NCBI RefSeq assembly: GCF_021462285.1
Contig: NZ_CP082787.1
Location: 1,488,001 to 1,552,000 of the forward strand
Length of the DNA: 64,000 nt
Direction: 5' to 3'
DNA from: Serratia entomophila
GTDB taxonomy: Bacteria; Pseudomonadota; Gammaproteobacteria; Enterobacterales; Enterobacteriaceae
Below are positions 63,723 to 64,000 of this stretch, one piece after another (the first letter of the stretch is position 1; every line of letters starts with the position of its first letter). Below the pieces are notes generated by a model, which was not told the DNA's origin, did not search any database, and saw nothing but the letters and a program-made list of their open reading frames with translations. Made by a program: the position numbers and the translations under genes.

Positions 63723-64000
63723 ATGAAAACGGATAAGCCCTCTATCACGGTGAGTGAAGGCCAGGCGATCGTCAAAGAGGCGCAGCGGCTGTTGGCATCT
63801 TCGTCGCGCCGCCGCTTTCTGCGCAATGGGCTGACGCTGGGCGGCATCGCGATGCTCACCGGCTGTGATCTCGGCGGCAACGCCAACGTCGAGCAGGCGC
63901 TAAGCCGCATTTCAGGCTTCAACGATCGGGTGCAGGGTTGGCTGTTCAACGCTGACCATCTGGCGCCGGTGTACCCGGAATCGATGATCACCCGACCCTT
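63723..64000 (+). CDS. Molybdopterin-dependent oxidoreductase, Tat lipoprotein, partial (paralogue of 56506)
   Basis: The first 92 residues only, cut by the right edge. SSRRRFLRNGLTLGGIAMLTGC repeats the twin-arginine and lipobox of the first copy, and SRISGFNDRVQGWLFNADHLAPVYPESMITRPF aligns with its SRWNDRVQAWLFSGQRLAQTYRSDQITDPF. AAGGAG lies six bases before the ATG. The Mo-ligand cysteine is not within the window. Confidence 0.85.
   Translation, partial: MKTDKPSITVSEGQAIVKEAQRLLASSSRRRFLRNGLTLGGIAMLTGCDLGGNANVEQALSRISGFNDRVQGWLFNADHLAPVYPESMITRP

Overview
The window looks like chromosome of a Serratia marcescens-type enterobacterium. Base composition is GC-rich (roughly 60 percent, my estimate by eye). 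The right-centre carries the Enterobacterales backbone order dinG, ybiB, rlmF, ybiO, glnQ-glnP-glnH, ybiI, dps, rhtA, ompX, as in E. coli near 18 min but with different genes between these landmarks. No rRNA, tRNA, CRISPR array, insertion sequence or prophage was seen. The genus is inferred from gene content and composition only.

Layout. 1-2.1 kb: a MocR-type regulator (cut by the left edge) divergent from a DUF1127 small protein and a glutathione S-transferase. 2.3-7.7 kb: a Gfo/Idh/MocA oxidoreductase, then a three-gene catabolic operon (cysteine hydrolase, monooxygenase-membrane protein, amidohydrolase) read away from its LysR regulator. 7.7-10 kb: a lipoprotein carrying a TolA domain III-like fold and an MFS transporter. 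10-15.7 kb: a fatty acid desaturase, then a YehZYXW-type osmoprotectant ABC operon ending in a PhnD-fold protein that lacks a signal peptide. 15.7-24.7 kb: an SDR with an abnormal catalytic motif, LysR, a tiny membrane protein, YedA exporter, DUF2878 protein, a SufR-like Fe-S regulator divergent from an MFS transporter with two shared dyads, an XRE-cupin regulator with an acetyltransferase, a P4-type phosphatase and a double-GNAT protein. 24.9-27.7 kb: a general porin and a GST/CMD/tautomerase trio. 27.8-38.5 kb: dinG and ybiB, adjacent in E. coli, are separated here by about 7.5 kb of exporters and regulators. 38.6-41.5 kb: an M3 peptidase, then a visibly AT-rich islet with a broken HExxH protein overlapping a lipoprotein, interpreted as an orphan type VI effector/immunity remnant. 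41.5-53 kb: DUF1471 protein, flavin reductase, rlmF, ybiO, the glutamine transporter with an NtrC/sigma-54 promoter, ybiI, dps, a P-loop kinase-like protein, a YhcH protein, rhtA and ompX. 53-56.4 kb: nitrilase/LysR pair, GNAT, otnI-like isomerase.

56.5-64 kb is the most striking part. Two paralogous modules, each a Tat-lipoprotein molybdopterin oxidoreductase (MsrP/YedY-like) plus a membrane cytochrome b, flank two two-component systems in a mirror-image arrangement. A perfect 24-bp palindrome with CusR/HprR-like half sites lies in front of the first response regulator. This resembles the HprSR-MsrPQ envelope methionine-sulfoxide repair system but uses a different cytochrome and a lipid-anchored catalytic subunit. 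The second oxidoreductase gene runs off the right edge.
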